Part shown: one piece after another, positions 16,090-25,329 of the stretch
Layout: the number at the start of each line of letters is the position of its first letter
How positions within the stretch are numbered: the first letter of the stretch is position 1
Assembly: GCF_006125015.1 (NCBI RefSeq)
Contig: NZ_SZZN01000001.1
Coordinates: 3,658,001-3,722,000 of the forward strand
Reading direction: 5' to 3'
Source: Roseovarius arcticus
Lineage (GTDB): Bacteria > Pseudomonadota > Alphaproteobacteria > Rhodobacterales > Rhodobacteraceae
Length of the DNA stretch: 64,000 nucleotides
The notes under the pieces: model-generated
Databases searched by the model: none
What the model was told of the DNA's origin: nothing
The model's input: only the letters and a program-made list of their open reading frames with translations
Translations under genes and position numbers: made by a program

Positions 16090-16275
16090 ATGGAATATGG
16101 TCTATTCGGAATTTTGGTTCTGATCGCAGACATATACGCGATCTACCAGACACTCACCTCCTCCGCATCGACGGGGAAAAAGGTCGTCTGGACATTGGCG
16201 ATCCTGATCTTGCCGGTGCTCGGCTTCATCGCTTGGCTGATCTTTGGCCCGCGCGGCAACAAGGCGGCTGTATAG
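16090..16275 (+). CDS. Small membrane protein, PLDc_N domain
   Basis: 61 residues with two membrane helices (YGLFGILVLIADIYAIYQTL and WTLAILILPVLGFIAWLIFG) ending in GPRG. This is the cardiolipin-synthase N-terminal (PLDc_N) module as a stand-alone protein. The ATG at 16090 is about 11 bases from AAAAGGGA. A strong terminator follows directly. Confidence 0.75.
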   Translation: MEYGLFGILVLIADIYAIYQTLTSSASTGKKVVWTLAILILPVLGFIAWLIFGPRGNKAAV

Positions 16276-16298
16276 CACCTGTTTTATGTTCAGCTGCG

Positions 16299-16328
16299 AA
16301 AAGAGCGGGCGTATCTGCCCGCTCTTTT
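16299..16328 (+). terminator. Rho-independent terminator
   Basis: Stem AAAAGAGCGGGC / GCCCGCTCTTTT, 12 bp and perfect, with a 6-base loop and T-run. It ends the PLDc_N transcript; the symmetric A/T flanks could also serve the other strand. Confidence 0.9.
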
Positions 16329-16551
16329 ATTCGTCTGACGTAAGTTGGACAAACCTGCCGGACGTCCGATATCGAAGGTTTGGCTGGGAGAGCCCCCACG
16401 ACATTCTGAGAAACAGCCCATCGCAAACCCCGAACGTTACTTGCTCTTTGCGTGCTCCGTATCGCTGATTGTCGATTGGCGCAGGCTGGCCGTAGCGCTA
16501 TGGTTTGGAAATGACCAATACCATCTCTGCACCGCCACTACGGCCCGCCGC

Positions 16552-17265
16552 ATGAGCCTGCTTTTGCTAGCCGGGACGGGCGAGGCGCGCGAACTGGCGG
16601 ACGCGATGGCGGCCAATGGGCTACCTTTCACCGTCTGGCTGCCCGAAGGCGGACGAGTAGCGCCCGATTGGCCGTGCGATATTCATCGCAGCCCGTTGGC
16701 AGAGTGTCTGGCGGTATCGGTGCCAACCGCAATCCTAGATGCCAGCCATCCATTTGCCGTGCAAATATCGCGCGTTGCCGCCGATCATTGCGCGCAAAGA
16801 GGCCTGCCCTATTGCCTGCTGCGCCGCCCCGAATGGCGTGCGCAGTCCGGCGATCTATGGGTTCATGTGAGTAGCGAAGCGGAGGCGGCGCAAAAGATCG
16901 CGCCCGGTAGCCGGGTGCTGGTCGCGTCGGGGCGCGAGGGTCTAGCGGATTTTGCGGCGCTGAATGAATGCTATGTATACTGCCGCCAGATTGGCGGCGC
17001 GCCCGATGCACCCTTTCCGCTCCCCAATGGTGAGTGGTTGGTCCAGCAGCCCCCCTTTCCGGTCGAGGAGGAGATTGCGCTATTCCGCCGTCTGAGGATC
17101 GACTGGTTGGTATTGCGCAATGCAGGCAGTAGGCGGGCGGATTCCAAATTGACAGCCGCGCGCCGCGCGGGTGTCCAGGTCGCGATGATAGGCCGCCCCG
17201 CGCCGCCAGACGCACCTTGCGTGAGTACGGTTGAGGCGGCGCTGGAATGGGCGCAATCGCTGTGA
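16552..17265 (+). CDS. cobK: Precorrin-6A reductase
   Basis: 237 residues, normal size. CobK/CbiJ reduces precorrin-6A to precorrin-6B in aerobic B12 synthesis using NADPH. Seen: LLLLAGTGEARELADAM (nucleotide-binding start), ILDASHPFAVQIS, GSRVLVASGREGLADF, VYCRQIG, and LRNAGSRRADSKLTAARRAG near the end. Frame remains open upstream to 16345, but the ATG at 16552 begins the recognised domain. The 3' end overlaps the alkA start. cobA lies 2.6 kb downstream on the other strand. Confidence 0.9.
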   Translation: MSLLLLAGTGEARELADAMAANGLPFTVWLPEGGRVAPDWPCDIHRSPLAECLAVSVPTAILDASHPFAVQISRVAADHCAQRGLPYCLLRRPEWRAQSGDLWVHVSSEAEAAQKIAPGSRVLVASGREGLADFAALNECYVYCRQIGGAPDAPFPLPNGEWLVQQPPFPVEEEIALFRRLRIDWLVLRNAGSRRADSKLTAARRAGVQVAMIGRPAPPDAPCVSTVEAALEWAQSL

Positions 17266-17891
17266 GCGTGCGTATCATCGAAACGGACGCCGACGTGGCA
17301 AAGGACGCAATCGCACTTTGCGCGATGTGCTCGCGTCTGGCCGATGCCTTCACCCAGACCGGGCAATTGCCCCTGCGGCGCAAGCCAGACGGCTTTGCCG
17401 AACTCCTCAGCGCAATTGTCAGCCAGCAGGTCAGTGTCGCGTCGGCCAATGCCATCTGGGCGCGGATGCAGGAGGCGGGCCTAACCGCCCCTGCGCCCGT
17501 CTTGCGGGCGGGCGAAGGTGGTCTGCGCGCCGCTGGCCTTAGCCGTCAAAAGATTCGGTATGCTCAGGAACTGGCTCGCGCCGGGATTGATTGGGTCGCG
17601 CTGCGCGCCATGCCCACGGATGCGGTGCTGAAAACGCTGACACAGGTACCCGGCATTGGCACATGGACTGCGGAAATTTATGCGATGTTCAGCCTCGGCC
17701 ATGCCGATGTGTTCGCCCATGGCGATCTGGCCCTGCAGGAAGCGGCGCGCATTCTATACGATCTGCCCGAGCGCCCGGACGAGCGCGCGATGCGCGTCAT
17801 TGCCGCAGAATGGAGCCCCTATAGGTCGGTTGCTGCCCGCCTGCTTTGGGCCTACTACCGGGTAGCGAAACAAAGAGAAGGCATCAGATGA
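17247..17891 (+). CDS. alkA: DNA-3-methyladenine glycosylase II
   Basis: 214 residues of the HhH-GPD superfamily, lacking the N-terminal AlkA domain of E. coli, as is usual in alphaproteobacteria. It removes alkylated purines. Seen: LLSAIVSQQVSVASANAIW, hairpin LTQVPGIGTWTAEIY, and catalytic Asp in FAHGDLALQEA. It overlaps cobK by 19 bases from this ATG; a GTG at 17262 is an alternative start. It overlaps the next gene by ATGA. Confidence 0.9.
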   Translation: MGAIAVSVRIIETDADVAKDAIALCAMCSRLADAFTQTGQLPLRRKPDGFAELLSAIVSQQVSVASANAIWARMQEAGLTAPAPVLRAGEGGLRAAGLSRQKIRYAQELARAGIDWVALRAMPTDAVLKTLTQVPGIGTWTAEIYAMFSLGHADVFAHGDLALQEAARILYDLPERPDERAMRVIAAEWSPYRSVAARLLWAYYRVAKQREGIR

Positions 17892-18556
17892 CGCGCGTAC
17901 TTAACGCTGGCCGCAAAGAGCCGATTTCGGGCGAGACGAAGTCAATCGTGGTGTTTCTGCATGGGTATGGCGCCAATGGGCCTGACCTCTTGGGCCTTGC
18001 CGACCCGCTGGCCGATCACTTGCCAGATACGTTGTTCGTAGCGCCTGACGCACCTGAAAACGTTCCGGGGATGCCGAACGGGTTTCAATGGTTTCCCATC
18101 CCGTGGATCGACAACAGCAGCGAGGAGGAGGCCGAGCGCGGATTGCTGGCCGCCTCGGACGATCTGAACGCGTTTCTGGATGCGCTGATGGTGGACGAGG
18201 ACGTGCTGCCCGAGCAAGTCGTGCTCTTCGGCTTTTCCCAAGGGTCGATGATGGCCCTGCACGTCGCGCCCCGGAGGGAGGACGCGCTTGCCGGGATCGT
18301 CGCCTTTTCGGGCCGCCTTTTGCGCCCAGAATTGCTGGAGGATGAGGCCGTCTCGCGTTTGCCTATCCTGCTGGTGCATGGCGACGCCGATGAGGTGGTT
18401 CCTGCCAAGTCACTGCCCGAAGCCGCCGAGGCGCTGCAAACGGCCGGTTGGAAGGATGTCTATGCCCACGTGATGAAGGGTACTGGCCACGGCATCGCGC
18501 CCGATGGGCTAGAGGTAGCGCTGGCCTTTATGGCGGATAAGCTGGGGCTGGGTTAA
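17888..18556 (+). CDS. Phospholipase/carboxylesterase, alpha/beta hydrolase
   Basis: 222 residues, YpfH/acyl-protein-thioesterase type. The triad is Ser in GFSQGSMM, Asp in HGDADEVVP and His in GTGHGI, with oxyanion strand VVFLHGYGANG. Translationally coupled to alkA (ATGA) and convergent with the MFS gene, overlapping its stop by four bases. Cytosolic ester hydrolase; substrate unknown. Confidence 0.9.
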   Translation: MTRVLNAGRKEPISGETKSIVVFLHGYGANGPDLLGLADPLADHLPDTLFVAPDAPENVPGMPNGFQWFPIPWIDNSSEEEAERGLLAASDDLNAFLDALMVDEDVLPEQVVLFGFSQGSMMALHVAPRREDALAGIVAFSGRLLRPELLEDEAVSRLPILLVHGDADEVVPAKSLPEAAEALQTAGWKDVYAHVMKGTGHGIAPDGLEVALAFMADKLGLG

Positions 18557-19776
18557 GCCGCTTCGCGGCGTTGCCGCAGCACCAGCCAGATCAGCGCGCC
18601 AGCCGCCAGCACCAAGAAAGGCGCCATCGCCAGATTGACCGATGTCCAACCCGTTTGCGCATCGCCGCCCGAGCAATTCATTAAGCCGCCCGATGCCAGT
18701 GACGCGACGGTGACGCCGCCGAAAACCAGCAAATCGTTCAATCCTTGCATCCGCCCCCGCTCGTGCGGCTCATGCGCGCTGGTCAGCATCGACGTGGCCC
18801 CGATAAAGCCAAAGTTCCATCCCAGGCCCAGCAGCACCAGCGCGACAAAGAAGTTGGGAAGCTCGACCCCCTGAAGGGCAACCACACCTGCCGCAGCAAG
18901 GATCGCGATTCCCGCGCCCATGATCCTCTCGGAGCCAAAGCGCGCGATCAGGTGCCCGGTAAAGAAGGACGGCGCATACATCGCCAGGACATGCGCAGTC
19001 ACCACGTCCGCCGCGCGCCCCGGACCAAATCCGCACCCGACCACTGCCAGCGGTGTCGATGTCATCACAAGGTTCATCAACGCATAGGACACCATCGCGC
19101 AGATCACCGCGACTGCAATACGCGGCGTCTTGAGCAGCTCTAGCCGGGTGCGCCCGCGCGGCGCATTCTCAGACGGGACCGGCGGCTTGGGGATACTGAG
19201 GAATAAAAACAGGGTGGATCCGGTGACGTTTAGCGCGATCACCGCCAGATAGGTGCCGAGGAAAGGCACGACCATCGCCTCTGCCGTCACCTTGACCAGC
19301 TGAGGGCCGATGATCGCGCTCATCAAGCCGCCCGCGAGGACGTATGAAATTGCTTTGGGACGGAATGCGTCGCTGGCTGTGTCGGCTGCGGCAAAGCGGT
19401 AGAAACCTTGCGCGCTCATGTAGATGCCGGTCAGAAAGCTGCCGAACAAAAACAGCGGGAAGGACGCGGTATATAGACCATAAGCCCCCACAGCCCCGCC
19501 GATCGCGCCGCCCGTTGTCCCGACGAGAAAGCCGACCCTGCGGCCATACCGCTGCATGATCGCCGACACCGGCGTCGCCGACAGCATTGAGCCGATGACG
19601 ATCAGCGAGATGGGAAGTGTGGCGAAACAAGCGTTCGCAGCCAGCCCGCCGCCCGCCAGACCTGCGACGACGAATATCATCGGCATTTGCGCACCAAGGA
19701 TCGCCTGCGCCAAAACCAGAACGGTGACGTTTCGGCGGGCGCGTGCGTCGTCGATGAGGGGGGCTGCTTGTGTCAT
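18553..19776 (-). CDS. MFS transporter
   Basis: 407 residues with 12 predicted helices. The MFS signature between helices 2 and 3 reads MQRYGRRVGFLVG, and a cytosolic loop (PKPPVPSENAPRGRTRLELL) splits the two halves. LTSAHEPHERGRMQGLNDL is a second typical motif. Substrate cannot be inferred; this MFS type in Rhodobacteraceae is usually annotated as an efflux permease. It ends tail-to-tail with the esterase gene. Confidence 0.85.
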   Translation of the reverse strand: MTQAAPLIDDARARRNVTVLVLAQAILGAQMPMIFVVAGLAGGGLAANACFATLPISLIVIGSMLSATPVSAIMQRYGRRVGFLVGTTGGAIGGAVGAYGLYTASFPLFLFGSFLTGIYMSAQGFYRFAAADTASDAFRPKAISYVLAGGLMSAIIGPQLVKVTAEAMVVPFLGTYLAVIALNVTGSTLFLFLSIPKPPVPSENAPRGRTRLELLKTPRIAVAVICAMVSYALMNLVMTSTPLAVVGCGFGPGRAADVVTAHVLAMYAPSFFTGHLIARFGSERIMGAGIAILAAAGVVALQGVELPNFFVALVLLGLGWNFGFIGATSMLTSAHEPHERGRMQGLNDLLVFGGVTVASLASGGLMNCSGGDAQTGWTSVNLAMAPFLVLAAGALIWLVLRQRREAA

Positions 19777-19906
19777 GCGGCAAACTGCTAGACTTGTTGC
19801 GGTGCCTTAGCAAGAGGCGGGCAACGGCGGAATGTTTGCCTAAGGAATCCCTATTCTTCCCAAGAGCGAGCGAACTAAGACACTCCTTGTCAGACGCTTA
19901 CTCTAC

Positions 19907-20758
19907 TCAGGCCACCTCGGCTGCCAGCCCCCGGCACAGCGGATCCATGTCGCGCACCGAATCGCCAGCCATCTGGCCCTGCCAATCCAGCACTTGGCGC
20001 ATCAGCACCGATCGTCCGATGCACAGCAGGGCAGGCGGCTCCAGCCCGCTGGCCTCAATATCGGATGCCATGCGGCTAAGTGTCGTTTCAATGACTTGCT
20101 GCTGCGGCGTTGTCGCGTTGCAGACCACGGCGCAAGGCTCGTCCGGGTCGCGGCCGTGCGTTATCAGCGAGGCTGAGATTTGCGCCGCGTGTTTCATACC
20201 CATGTAGATCACCAGCAGTTGACTGCCCTCTGCCAGCGCCTTCCAGTTCAGCGAAGAGGGCGCGTTGCCCGACTGATCATGGCCGGTCACGAAGGTCACG
20301 GACTGATTCACGTCGCGGTGCGTCACCGGGATGCCGGCATAGGCCAGCCCGCCGATACCCGCGCTAATGCCTGGAATAATCCGCACTGGCACGCCATGCT
20401 GCACCAGCGTCTGTGCCTCTTCGCCGCCGCGTCCAAAGACGAAGGGATCACCTCCCTTGAGGCGCAGCACCCGCTTGCCCGCGCGGGCGAGGTCGACGAG
20501 GCGAAGAGATATGTCGCGTTGCACAGTGGACGGTTTCCCGCCGCGCTTGCCAGCATAAATCTTCTCGGCCTGAGGCGCCCAATCGAGGATGACCTCCTGC
20601 ACCAGCGCGTCATAAACCACTACATCAGCCTGCCGCAGTGCGTTCAGCGCGTGAATCGTCAGCAAGCCCGGATCACCGGGGCCAGCACCGCACAGCCAGA
20701 CCCATCCGGGCTGAATCGTGGGCCACTGATGGGCAGGGAGGGGAAGTGCATCAAACAT
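19907..20758 (-). CDS. cobA: Uroporphyrinogen-III C-methyltransferase
   Basis: 283 residues. SUMT adds two SAM-derived methyl groups to uroporphyrinogen III to give precorrin-2, for B12 or siroheme. Seen: VWLCGAGPGDPGLLTIHAL, VVYDALV, GKRGGKPS, RLKGGDPFVFGRGGEE, PGISAGIGGLAYAGIPVTHR and YMGMKHAA. It is a stand-alone SUMT without a CysG dehydrogenase half. With cobK nearby and a corrinoid-protein methyltransferase at 25330, the strain likely makes B12. Confidence 0.95.
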   Translation of the reverse strand: MFDALPLPAHQWPTIQPGWVWLCGAGPGDPGLLTIHALNALRQADVVVYDALVQEVILDWAPQAEKIYAGKRGGKPSTVQRDISLRLVDLARAGKRVLRLKGGDPFVFGRGGEEAQTLVQHGVPVRIIPGISAGIGGLAYAGIPVTHRDVNQSVTFVTGHDQSGNAPSSLNWKALAEGSQLLVIYMGMKHAAQISASLITHGRDPDEPCAVVCNATTPQQQVIETTLSRMASDIEASGLEPPALLCIGRSVLMRQVLDWQGQMAGDSVRDMDPLCRGLAAEVA

Positions 20759-20973
20759 GTATGTAGATATGGCGCAGGATTTTGCAGACGAAAAGAGGTG
20801 GGCACTGCGCGAAGCAGGACCAGCGTAAAACGCTGTTCGGCGCTCTGGGCCGTAAGGAGCGTCTTTGTTCGCGCTTCCATGGATGGCGATGGTTTTGGCC
20901 TGCTTTTAACCGCTATCGCGGAACAAGGTTTTAATTCTCTAGGGACGACGCCGTGGCTGCTGGAACACTGTTC
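20759..20973. other. Intergenic gap, cobA upstream region
   Basis: About 215 bases between cobA and the squalene/phytoene-synthase-like gene, both on the minus strand. It should hold the cobA promoter. I looked for a B12-box-like sequence and saw none. Confidence 0.4.
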
Positions 20974-21753
20974 CTACCATCTTCCCGTCACTGAGCGAGC
21001 CATCAAGCCCAGAGATGACCGAATCGGCGACGGCTCCAGCCCCCCATCCGGCACTAATTGAGGCTGGGCAAAGGCGTGCCGCAAAACGCCCTCGGCCTGC
21101 CAAGAGGCGAGCAGGGCGGGCCGCGCCTGAGCGCTAATGTCATTGCGCCGTGCGCGCGCCGCAGCAAGGCGGCGCAGCCCGTCCTGGGCCAACGCACGGA
21201 TCCCCTCGGGGCGGCCATCCAGCAGCGGTATGCGTCCGGCCTCCTCCAGCGCTGGAATGGCGCGCAGCCATCCTGCGACGCCAGTGGCGTATCCCGCGTC
21301 CATAACGACAGCGGCATCGGCTTGCCCTAATGCGCGCGCGGCGGCCAGCATCAGGTTGCCGCTGGTATGTTCAAGATAGCGGGTCAAATGCGCCTCATCC
21401 TCGAACGGGTCGCGGTAGATGTCCCACTGCCGCGACACGATCAGCGCATCCAGTAACGCGGCGCCTTCGGCGTCCAGCACTTCGGCGAGAGGTGTGACGA
21501 CCTCGTGCCGCCGCACCTTGCCGCCCTGCGCGATCTCATCCAGCGCGTCGCGCCACCATTGCAAGCGCATTTCGGCAATGATGGATTCCTGCGTCAGCCA
21601 TGGGGCGCGCGACACTTCGACGTTGAAGGCATAGACCGGAAACAGCACCCGGCGCGCCGCCACCGGCGCCGCCATCGCCGCACGAAAGCGGTCGGGATCG
21701 CCCCGGCGCAGCAAGTCGGCGCAACCTGTCAGGTCATCGCCTAGATCACTCAC
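20974..21753 (-). CDS. Squalene/phytoene synthase-like protein
   Basis: 259 residues from a GTG start that overlaps the end of cimA by 8 bases. It belongs to the trans-isoprenyl synthase fold family (NDUFAF6-like group), with VLFPVYAFNVEVSRAPWL and MRLQWWRDALDEIA where true synthases have the first Asp-rich motif. The canonical DxxxD pairs are incomplete, so catalysis of phytoene or squalene synthesis is unlikely; the eukaryotic relative is a complex I assembly factor. A longer in-frame start inside cimA exists but has no support. Confidence 0.75.
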   Translation of the reverse strand: MSDLGDDLTGCADLLRRGDPDRFRAAMAAPVAARRVLFPVYAFNVEVSRAPWLTQESIIAEMRLQWWRDALDEIAQGGKVRRHEVVTPLAEVLDAEGAALLDALIVSRQWDIYRDPFEDEAHLTRYLEHTSGNLMLAAARALGQADAAVVMDAGYATGVAGWLRAIPALEEAGRIPLLDGRPEGIRALAQDGLRRLAAARARRNDISAQARPALLASWQAEGVLRHAFAQPQLVPDGGLEPSPIRSSLGLMARSVTGRW

Positions 21754-23356
21754 CTTGCAGCAGCTTCCAGTTGATTGCGTCCAGCAGCGCATCGAATGAT
21801 GCATCGACTATGTTCGCGCTGACGCCCACGGTCGACCATTGGCGACCCTGCTCGTCCTCGCTGTCGATGATGACGCGGGTCACGGCCTCGGTTCCGCCTT
21901 GCGTGATGCGGACCTTGAAATCGACCAGCCGCATGTCGTCTATTGCGCTTTGGTAGCGGCCCAGATCCTTGGCCAGCGCCTTTGCCAGGGCGTTGACCGG
22001 GCCGCGGTCGCAGCCGTCTGCATCCATCGACTCGCTGACCGACAGCTTTTTCTCGCCGTCGACCTTCACCACGACGACAGCCTCGGACAGGCTGACCATC
22101 TGGTCATACTTGTTCTTGCGCCGCTCGACGGTGACCTTGTAGCGCTTGACCTCAAAGAACTGGGGTAGTTGGCCTAAGGCGCGCCGCGCCAACAACTCGA
22201 AACTGGCCTGCGCGCTGTCGTAGGTATAGCCAGCCGCCTCACGTTCCTTGATCTGCTCGAGGATGAGGGCAAGGGCGGGATCGCCCGGCGCCACGTCGAT
22301 CCCTGCCTCCATCAGGCGCTGGCGCAGGTTCGACTGGCCGGCCTGATTGGACATTGGGATGATGCGCGCGTTGCCGACCAGCGCTGGGTCGATATGCTCG
22401 TAGGTCGACGGGTCCTTGAGGATCGCGCTGGCGTGCAGGCCGGCCTTGTGGGCAAAGGCCGACGCGCCGACATAGGCGGCCTGCCGCATTGGCACGCGGT
22501 TCAGGATATCGTCCAGCTTGCGTGACACGCGGCTGAGGTTTTGCAGGGCATCCAAGTTGACGCCGATCTCGTAGGTGCTGGCGTATGGCTCCTTCAGCAG
22601 CAGGGTCGGGATCAGCGTGGTCAGGTTGGCGTTGCCGCACCGCTCGCCCAGCCCGTTCAGCGTGCCTTGGATCTGGCGCGCTCCTGCATCGACAGCGGCC
22701 AGCGCGCCTGCGACGGCATTTTCGGTGTCGTTATGGGTGTGGATGCCAAGGCGGTCGCCGGGGATGCCGGCCGCGATTACCTCGGCGGTGACGCGCCCGA
22801 TTTCGGTAGGCAGGGTGCCGCCATTGGTGTCGCATAGCACGATCCAGCGGGCGCCGGCGCTCAGCGCGGCATGGCACACCTCCAGCGCATAGGCCGGGTT
22901 CGCCTTGTAACCGTCAAAGAAATGTTCAGCGTCCAGCAGCGCCTCGCGACCGCTAGCGACAAGGTGTTTGATCGAGGCTGCGACGTTTTCCGTATTCTCG
23001 GCCAGCGTTATGCCCAGCGCCCGCTCCACATGGAAATCATGCGCCTTGCCGACCAAGCAGACGGAGGCGGTGCCTGCGTTCATCACGGCAGCCAGCACAT
23101 CGTCATTGGCCGCGCTGCGGCCCGCACGCTTGGTCATGCCAAAGGCGGTCATGCGAGCGCGCGTCTTGGGGCCCGCGTCGAAAAAAGCGCTGTCGGTCGG
23201 GTTCGCGCCGGGCCAGCCGCCCTCAATATAGTCGACGCCGAGGCTGTCCAGCATTTCCGCAATGCGCTGCTTTTCAGCGGTCGAGAATTGGACGCCCTGC
23301 GTCTGCTGCCCGTCGCGCAGAGTGGTGTCGTAGAGAGAGAGGCGGGTGCGGGTCAT
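21746..23356 (-). CDS. cimA: (R)-citramalate synthase
   Basis: 536 residues, the usual length for CimA. It condenses pyruvate and acetyl-CoA to citramalate, opening the threonine-independent isoleucine route. Seen: LSLYDTTLRDGQQTQGVQFS, DYIEGGWPGANPTDSAFF, metal ligands in LGIHTHNDTENAVAG, GTLNGLGERCGNANL, and the C-terminal LeuA allosteric domain (from about residue 400). The start is the ATG with GAGGG upstream. It follows cysS with a gap containing strong inverted repeats. Confidence 0.93.
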   Translation of the reverse strand: MTRTRLSLYDTTLRDGQQTQGVQFSTAEKQRIAEMLDSLGVDYIEGGWPGANPTDSAFFDAGPKTRARMTAFGMTKRAGRSAANDDVLAAVMNAGTASVCLVGKAHDFHVERALGITLAENTENVAASIKHLVASGREALLDAEHFFDGYKANPAYALEVCHAALSAGARWIVLCDTNGGTLPTEIGRVTAEVIAAGIPGDRLGIHTHNDTENAVAGALAAVDAGARQIQGTLNGLGERCGNANLTTLIPTLLLKEPYASTYEIGVNLDALQNLSRVSRKLDDILNRVPMRQAAYVGASAFAHKAGLHASAILKDPSTYEHIDPALVGNARIIPMSNQAGQSNLRQRLMEAGIDVAPGDPALALILEQIKEREAAGYTYDSAQASFELLARRALGQLPQFFEVKRYKVTVERRKNKYDQMVSLSEAVVVVKVDGEKKLSVSESMDADGCDRGPVNALAKALAKDLGRYQSAIDDMRLVDFKVRITQGGTEAVTRVIIDSEDEQGRQWSTVGVSANIVDASFDALLDAINWKLLQGE

Positions 23357-23398
23357 GCCCTCGCCACCGAATGTGATGCGCTGTGCTTGAGGTGTTCT

Positions 23399-23475
23399 GC
23401 CCGTGGGAACCACGGGCAGCCCCCGACCGCCCCCACGGGCGGGGGCTTTGGCCCCACCCTCGGTCGGGGGCTGCC
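23399..23475. repeat. Nested GC-rich inverted repeats between cysS and cimA
   Basis: A perfect 15-bp stem (GGCAGCCCCCGACCG at 23415-23429 with CGGTCGGGGGCTGCC at 23461-23475) encloses a second pairing of C5 and G5 tracts and a GGGGC/GCCCC pair. A separate hairpin, CCCGTGG-GAA-CCACGGG, overlaps its left edge (23399-23416). In the direction of cimA there is no T-run, so it is not a simple terminator. It may stabilise mRNA, attenuate cimA or be a REP-like repeat. Confidence 0.7.
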
Positions 23476-23492
23476 TTTGTATTGGAGGACGG

Positions 23493-24968
23493 TCATTCGA
23501 GGGCTTCCAGTTTTGCCATGTCTACTTCTTTGGTAAACTCCCAATGTCTCCCATCAGATGCAAAATCCACCTTGATGCCCAAATCAGCAAGACCATCTCG
23601 CAACCGGTCTGCAACCGACCAATCTTTCTTGCTGCGCGCCATCCGCCATTTCGCGATTTTCTCCCGCACCAATGCGTCTATCATTTCGTCAGTTCGGGCC
23701 GCTTCGTCGTCGCCTAGCACATCCTTTATCGCCTTGCTGATATGGTAGGCTGGATGCAGCCGGTGCATATCGAGATTTTCAAAACCTAGAAACCGCAATG
23801 ACGCTAAAAAACTTGATGCTGCTTCAACGCCGAAAGTGCGTACGGACATCGCCTCACCTGCAAGCTTATGCAACCTCGTCAACGCCAACGGTGCATTTAG
23901 ATCGTTCGTCAGAGCCTGGAATATCTCTGGATCTAATTCGCCGGTCCGAGCTGACAGATCTGGGTACGTATTCAGCAGCTGACGCTGCAACGTCTGATAC
24001 TTGCTCAAACGCCCGATCGCCTCCTTCGCCTTCTCCGCTGTCCAATCCATTGGCTTCCGATAATGCGTGCTTAAAAACACAAACCGGATCACTTCCCCCG
24101 GCACGCCCTGATCCAGCAGATCCCGCACGGTAAAGAAATTGCCCAAGCTCTTGGACATCTTCTTGCCTTCGACCTGTAGCATCTCGTTATGCATCCAGAC
24201 CTGCGCAAAGCCGCCCTCGGGATGGGCGCAGCAGCTTTGCGCGATTTCGTTCTCGTGGTGCGGAAACATCAGGTCGTTGCCGCCACCGTGAATGTCGAAC
24301 GAAGCACCCAGTAATTCATACGCCATGGCCGAGCATTCGATATGCCAGCCGGGGCGGCCATAGCCCCACGGGCTGTCCCATCCGGGCTGCTCGCCCGACG
24401 ATGGCTTCCACAGAACGAAGTCCATCGGGTTGCGTTTGTATGGCGCAACCTCGACCCGCGCGCCGGCGATCATGTCGTCGATGCTGCGGCCTGACAGGGC
24501 GCCGTATTCGGAGTAGCTCTCGACCGCGAATAGCACATGCCCCTCGGCCTCATAGGCGTGGCCCTTGGCAATCAGATCTTCGATCATCGTAACCATCTGG
24601 GGGATGAATTCAGTCGCGCGCGGCATCAAGTTTGGCTGCAGGGCGCCAAGGCTGCCCATATCGTCCAGAAACCACTGGATTGTCTCATCCGTGATCTCGC
24701 CTATCTTGCGACCGCTCTGGGCTGCCCGCGCGTTGATCTTGTCATCGACGTCGGTAAAGTTGCGCACGTAGGTCACGGCGCTCTCTCCATAGACATGGCG
24801 CAGAAGGCGATAGAGCACGTCGAACACCACCACAGGCCGCGCATTGCCCAGATGCGCGCGGTCATAGACAGTTGGCCCGCACACATACATCCGCACGTTT
24901 TCGTCGTCCAAGGGTGTGAACACTTCTTTTTGGCGCGTGCGGGTGTTGTGCAGCTTGATCTGGGTCAT
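23493..24968 (-). CDS. cysS: Cysteinyl-tRNA synthetase
   Basis: 491 residues. It charges tRNA-Cys. Seen: [18 protein letters not shown] (HIGH-type motif and zinc Cys), GWHIECSAM (zinc Cys), [17 protein letters not shown] (zinc ligands) and [11 protein letters not shown] (KMSKS). The start is the ATG beginning [12 protein letters not shown]; the frame is open upstream without family support. The 3' third (about 23500-24130) is visibly less GC-rich than the 5' part, which hints at a recombination mosaic. Confidence 0.96.
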   Translation of the reverse strand: MTQIKLHNTRTRQKEVFTPLDDENVRMYVCGPTVYDRAHLGNARPVVVFDVLYRLLRHVYGESAVTYVRNFTDVDDKINARAAQSGRKIGEITDETIQWFLDDMGSLGALQPNLMPRATEFIPQMVTMIEDLIAKGHAYEAEGHVLFAVESYSEYGALSGRSIDDMIAGARVEVAPYKRNPMDFVLWKPSSGEQPGWDSPWGYGRPGWHIECSAMAYELLGASFDIHGGGNDLMFPHHENEIAQSCCAHPEGGFAQVWMHNEMLQVEGKKMSKSLGNFFTVRDLLDQGVPGEVIRFVFLSTHYRKPMDWTAEKAKEAIGRLSKYQTLQRQLLNTYPDLSARTGELDPEIFQALTNDLNAPLALTRLHKLAGEAMSVRTFGVEAASSFLASLRFLGFENLDMHRLHPAYHISKAIKDVLGDDEAARTDEMIDALVREKIAKWRMARSKKDWSVADRLRDGLADLGIKVDFASDGRHWEFTKEVDMAKLEALE

Positions 24969-25329
24969 GGCGGGCCTCGCGGGGCTGGGATGGCTTTGGT
25001 TTGCGCTGGGCTTATCAATTCCGCGTCGGCTTTGAAATAGTGCAGATAGCCGCGATTTGCGCTGATGCGGATGAGGGCCCGAAGGCGCGGGCGCCTTATT
25101 TATGGTGCAAAAGCGACATAGGTCGCAATCAGGACAGACGGCGCGCACCCCTCATGCTGAGTTTAAGGTGTCACTAGCGGAGAGATGGCCATGACGCCAT
25201 TCAGCAAGATCGCCCTCGTCGTGCGCACCATCGGCGCTGAGAGGGGCCGTGCGGCACGGGGCGGGCCGGTGGATCGCTGCTGACTGCTCGCCGATTTCCC
25301 TTTGACCTCTCGCAAATGAGGCCCCTGAC
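24969..25329. other. Divergent intergenic region cysS/mttB-like, with possible 32-aa ORF
   Basis: Holds the promoters of the two divergent genes. An ORF on the plus strand at 25185-25283 encodes 32 residues (MAMTPFSKIALVVRTIGAE and on to a Cys stop) with a GCGGAGAG ribosome site four bases upstream. It could be a leader peptide for the methyltransferase gene, but I cannot identify it. Confidence 0.3.

Noticed and set aside
16345..16551. Upstream in-frame extension of cobK
   Set aside because: The added residues do not match the CobK family; the recognised domain begins at the ATG at 16552.
20759..20973. Cobalamin riboswitch upstream of cobA
   Set aside because: No B12-box-like sequence or expected helices could be recognised.
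20180..21061. Long plus-strand open frame opposite cobA
   Set aside because: It mirrors cobA in codon phase and shows no protein-like motifs; a shadow frame caused by high GC.
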